Origin: Mycobacterium sp. M26
Lineage (GTDB): Bacteria > Actinomycetota > Actinomycetes > Mycobacteriales > Mycobacteriaceae
NCBI RefSeq assembly: GCF_001494595.1
Contig: NZ_LN929908.1
Location: forward strand, 496,001 to 560,000
Reading direction: 5' to 3'
DNA: 64,000 bases
Of this stretch, positions 61,341 to 64,000 are shown in pieces; within the stretch, counting starts at the first letter, position 1, and every line of letters starts with the position of its first letter. The notes under the pieces are model-generated. The model did not search any database, had not been told where the DNA came from, and saw only the letters and a program-made list of their open reading frames with translations. The position numbers and the translations under genes are program-made.

Positions 61341-61711
61341 TACTTCCTCTGGCTCGCCGCGTAATCCTCCGGCCGATTCTTCTTCATCCACAACCGGATC
61401 GGGGCGAACAACACCCAGAACACGCCGTACACCGAGAAATACATGATCGCTGAGGCGAGCACCCCGACCAGCCATGCCGGGTAGATCAGGATCAGACAGA
61501 ACTGCAGGAACTGCTTGATGCCCACCGGATACCCGTCGGCCATCGACCACACGAAGCGCGGACTCATCGACTTCAGCAGCCGCTTGCCCACCGAGGGCTC
61601 GGCTTCCACCTCCGCCTGGACCTCGCTGATATCGCGTCCCCGCTCCTCGCGGGTCAGGCCGCGGGCCGGTGCGGCCGGCTCATCCGGATAGGGCGGTTGT
61701 GCAGAGGTCAT
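61340..61711 (-). CDS. Small two-TM membrane protein
   Basis: 123 residues. The cytoplasmic N-terminus is acidic and Pro-rich (about 60 residues). Two hydrophobic segments lie at about 63-85 (GIKQFLQFCLILIYPAWLVGVL) and 86-106 (ASAIMYFSVYGVFWVLFAPI), with a short basic tail. It is followed with one-base overlap by the arrestin-like gene and is probably its membrane partner. Unknown function. Confidence 0.75.
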   Translation of the reverse strand: MTSAQPPYPDEPAAPARGLTREERGRDISEVQAEVEAEPSVGKRLLKSMSPRFVWSMADGYPVGIKQFLQFCLILIYPAWLVGVLASAIMYFSVYGVFWVLFAPIRLWMKKNRPEDYAASQRK

Positions 61712-61773
61712 CCCATACCTCCCTAAGCCGTGGCTGCCGACACGTCACCGCACCGGCAGCCACGGGCCGTCAA

Positions 61774-62478
61774 TCAGGGAGTGATCGTCGTCTTCTCGTC
61801 GATCACGCTGGTGGCGTCCATCAGGACGCCTTCCTGCCCGTCGAGGGCGTCGGCGTTCAGCTGCAACACGTAGAGGCCGTCGGCCGTCGGGATCACCACG
61901 GTCTTCTGCGCGATGATCCGCTTCTTGCCGTCCTTGACGTAGTTGCCGCCCAGCTGCACGGCGTCGAAGCCGCTCAGCGTGCTCTTGTTGTCGTCACCGA
62001 GCGGCTCGTAGTCCGGCAGGTTCTTCAGCTCGCCCGGGGCGAGTTCGAGAATCTTGGCCGGGTCCACGTTGCCGGTCAGCTTGGAGACGATCGCGATGAT
62101 GCTCGGCGGATCGCTCGGCGTTTCGGGCTTGTCGAACACGATCGCGCCGTACGCCCAGTCCGGGGTCTGCGGGCCGGCATCCGACCAGCCGTCCGGGAAG
62201 GGCAGGTCGATGTTCGGCGAACCCGGATCGCCGCGCTTGATCGGCGTCTCCTGAATGTTGTTCTCTTTCAGGTAATCCTGGATGGTCTCGTTGGGACCCT
62301 TCGATTCGCTCGGGCTCGCCGATGCCGCAGCGCTGGTCGACGTGGTGGTCGAGGTCGACGTCGAGGTCGAGGTGGACGTCTCCGTCTTGGTCTCGGTTTT
62401 CGAACCGCAGCCAACGAGCGCGACACTCAGTGAAATGGCGGCCAGACCCGCCGTCGCAACCGCCGTGATTTTCTGCAT
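61774..62478 (-). CDS. LpqN/LpqT-family lipoprotein
   Basis: 234 residues from ATG 62478 (MQKITAVATAGLAAISLSVALVGCGSK). The lipobox LVGC predicts lipid attachment at Cys24. A Thr/Ser-rich linker (ETSTSTSTST...) covers residues 30-60. The LpqN-type domain (about 63-230) shows NIDLPFPDGWSDAGPQTPDWAYGAIVFDKPETPSDPPSIIAIVSKLTG and LNADALDGQEGVLMDATSVIDEKTTI. LpqN homologues in M. tuberculosis bind envelope lipids and MmpL3 partners; whether this one does is not known. Confidence 0.88.
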   Translation of the reverse strand: MQKITAVATAGLAAISLSVALVGCGSKTETKTETSTSTSTSTSTTTSTSAAASASPSESKGPNETIQDYLKENNIQETPIKRGDPGSPNIDLPFPDGWSDAGPQTPDWAYGAIVFDKPETPSDPPSIIAIVSKLTGNVDPAKILELAPGELKNLPDYEPLGDDNKSTLSGFDAVQLGGNYVKDGKKRIIAQKTVVIPTADGLYVLQLNADALDGQEGVLMDATSVIDEKTTITP

Positions 62479-62778
62479 CGGACGAACTTTCTCCTTATTT
62501 GTGATGGCCGACGCTCTGCCGACGGCCAAATCGCTCAAAATCTTAGTGCTGAGGAAAGGTTTTGCGACCGGAATCCTGCCGAATGAATTGAGGCCTCCGA
62601 GTTAGCCAAACCTGACTTTTACGACGCGAGGCTGGTTAATCGGGCCTATTTTGCCCACGCAACCGTCGAACCGGTGCACCATGCAGGTGGACTGCGATGC
62701 GGCAGACGTAGCGACGCATCGCGGCGGCGGGTCGGGCGAAGCCACCATCAGGCGTTACGCAAAGGGCAAAGGAGCGCT
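62479..62778. other. Intergenic region, 300 bp
   Basis: It contains the divergent promoters of the lipoprotein gene and the PE-PPE-domain gene. It is AT-richer around 62560-62650. No hairpin, palindrome or small coding frame convincing enough to report was found. Confidence 0.4.
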
Positions 62779-64000
62779 GTGCGTTCGGCCCTTCGGCGAC
62801 CCCACACAGTGCTTGCAGCAACGTTGGCGATAGCTGGATACCTGTCGTTGTCACCGCCCGCAATCGGCGTTCAATTGACGTCCACCACCGCGCTGATAAT
62901 GGGCGGCACCATGCACCCGCTGGTGAGCAGCACGCTGAGCGGGTCGACGCAGTATCCGACCGGGGAACTGGCGTCTTATCCGCTCTCCGAACCCGCCTCC
63001 GTCGTCGCGACCATCGTCAATCAGGCGATGGACTTCTTTATCGGGCCGACGGGCGCCGTGCGCGGCACGCCGACCGACCCGGGCCAGTACAACGTGGTCG
63101 CTCTGCAGACGCCGGAGGAGTTCTGGCCGCTGTATGGCTCGTTGGATTTCGACGCGTCGGTGGCCGCGGGTGTGGCCAACCTGTCGAACTGCCTGCAGGG
63201 CAGGCTGTCGTGCAAGGGCCACTACTTCGACAACGTCCCGGAACTGACCTCCGACTACGTCGCATTCGGCTATTCGCAGAGCGCCAGAATCGCCAGCATC
63301 GCCAAACGCGACCTCATCGCCCAGTACCGCAACCCCGACGGCAGCTGGAAGCCGCTCGTCGACTCCACCGGCGCACCGCTGGACGTGTCGTTCGTCATGA
63401 TCGGCAACCCGAACCGGCCCAATGGTGGCTTCCTGCAACGTTTTGACGGTTCCTACATCGCCGAGCTGGGTGTGACCTTCGACGGTGCGACGCCCACCGA
63501 CTCCTGCGATGCCGACGGAAGCAACTGCCGGTTCCCGACCGCCGACATCGCCCGTCAGTACGACGGCTGGGCGGATGCGCCGGTGCGCCAACTCAATCTC
63601 GTGGCCGACCTCAACGCGCTGCTGGGCATCGCCTATCTGCACTACTACTACGACTCGGCCGTCACCGAGTCGATGTACCAGGGCGCCCTGGGCGACACCA
63701 CCTACTACATGGTTCCCACCGAGCGGCTACCCCTCCTGATGCCCCTGCAGCAGCTCGGCGTTCCGTCCCCGATCCTGGCCGTCCTCGATGCTCCGCTGCG
63801 GGTCATCGTCGAATGGGCCTACGACCGCGGCACCAATCCCGGAGTGCCGACCCCGATGCAACTGTCCGTGCTGTCCGACCCTGCCACCGGCGTGCGGAAC
63901 CTGCTCGCGGCGATCCCCACCGGCCTCGACGACGGGCTCCAGGAGGCCGGCTTCGGCCGCCCGTTCGGCACCACCCGGGCCGGCATGTTCGGCGTCGGCG
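62779..64000 (+). CDS. Secreted PE-PPE-domain serine hydrolase, 3' end outside window
   Basis: 407 residues are visible, running off the right edge without a stop. The start is GTG 62779, with AAAGGAG 5 bp upstream. A signal peptide covers about 1-30 (VLAATLAIAGYLSLSPPAIG). The PE-PPE alpha/beta hydrolase domain begins STTALIMGGTMHPLVSS and has the nucleophile motif GYSQS with Ser166, then VSFVMIGNPNRPNGG and YDGWADAPV, all family hallmarks. There is no PE or PPE N-terminal domain, so it is a free-standing, Sec-exported esterase-type member as in many mycobacteria. Confidence 0.93.
   Translation, partial: MRSALRRPHTVLAATLAIAGYLSLSPPAIGVQLTSTTALIMGGTMHPLVSSTLSGSTQYPTGELASYPLSEPASVVATIVNQAMDFFIGPTGAVRGTPTDPGQYNVVALQTPEEFWPLYGSLDFDASVAAGVANLSNCLQGRLSCKGHYFDNVPELTSDYVAFGYSQSARIASIAKRDLIAQYRNPDGSWKPLVDSTGAPLDVSFVMIGNPNRPNGGFLQRFDGSYIAELGVTFDGATPTDSCDADGSNCRFPTADIARQYDGWADAPVRQLNLVADLNALLGIAYLHYYYDSAVTESMYQGALGDTTYYMVPTERLPLLMPLQQLGVPSPILAVLDAPLRVIVEWAYDRGTNPGVPTPMQLSVLSDPATGVRNLLAAIPTGLDDGLQEAGFGRPFGTTRAGMFGVG

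Overview
The window is high-GC actinobacterial chromosome from a rapidly growing Mycobacterium/Mycolicibacterium. The evidence is an MspA-type porin, MprAB-PepD, AccA2/AccD2, PE-PPE-domain, MMPL and hemophore proteins, and gene order matching the M. tuberculosis Rv0958-Rv0998 segment. Locus names and literature facts quoted here are from memory, not searched.

Left conserved block (1-27149). It opens with a MoxR/BchI-type ATPase and its VWA partner, then a secreted low-complexity protein and a DUF1707 protein. A tightly overlapping minus-strand operon follows (echA7-fadE12-accA2-accD2-fadE13-atuA-like), which looks like an acyclic-terpenoid or branched acyl-CoA catabolic pathway. Next are rpmF, the envelope-stress module mprA-mprB-pepD-moaB2, a 51-residue ORF behind a perfect Crp-like palindrome, the porin, mscL, a SAF-domain protein, ruc under a CIRCE operator, 5-formyl-THF cyclo-ligase, galU, and the glp-rimJ-glpR cell-division cluster. 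The block ends with tRNA-Ala(CGC). Two genes here, the VWA gene and galU, are frameshifted by exact tandem duplications of 115 and 91 bp. Each gene returns to family length when one copy is removed, which suggests assembly junction errors.

Genomic island (27123-33721). It is bounded by a 31-bp direct repeat of the tRNA-Ala 3' end. It holds an HNH endonuclease, a decayed tyrosine integrase, a four-gene operon (ImmA/IrrE-like peptidase with a nonsense codon, DUF3263, a secreted protein, an anchored protein) and a DUF5131 (Gp37/Gp68, three-Cys motif) gene facing a tcmP gene. A perfect LexA/SOS box lies immediately upstream of the DUF5131 gene. This DNA-damage-controlled pair of unknown function is the most interesting part of the window. 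The original tRNA terminator survives just beyond the right repeat.

Accessory chromosome (33755-57004). It carries a P450-TetR pair and a PNPOx/TIGR03086 pair divergent from a CGNR regulator with two identical-geometry operators. It also carries a split transketolase-SDR-hydrolase operon with a TetR regulator, a DUF1398/MarR pair, a Ser/Thr kinase and a secreted histidine phosphatase. An MMPL transporter precedes a type III PKS-methyltransferase-flavoprotein-SDR operon that resembles the srsABC phenolic lipid/quinone pathway. A secreted GH39-like glycosidase closes the region.

Right block (57134-64000). Synteny resumes with the cAMP-responsive acetyltransferase pat and a shikimate-dehydrogenase-like gene. 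These are followed by a DUF222/HNH gene, two envelope-type genes, an LpqN-like lipoprotein, and a PE-PPE-domain hydrolase cut by the window end.
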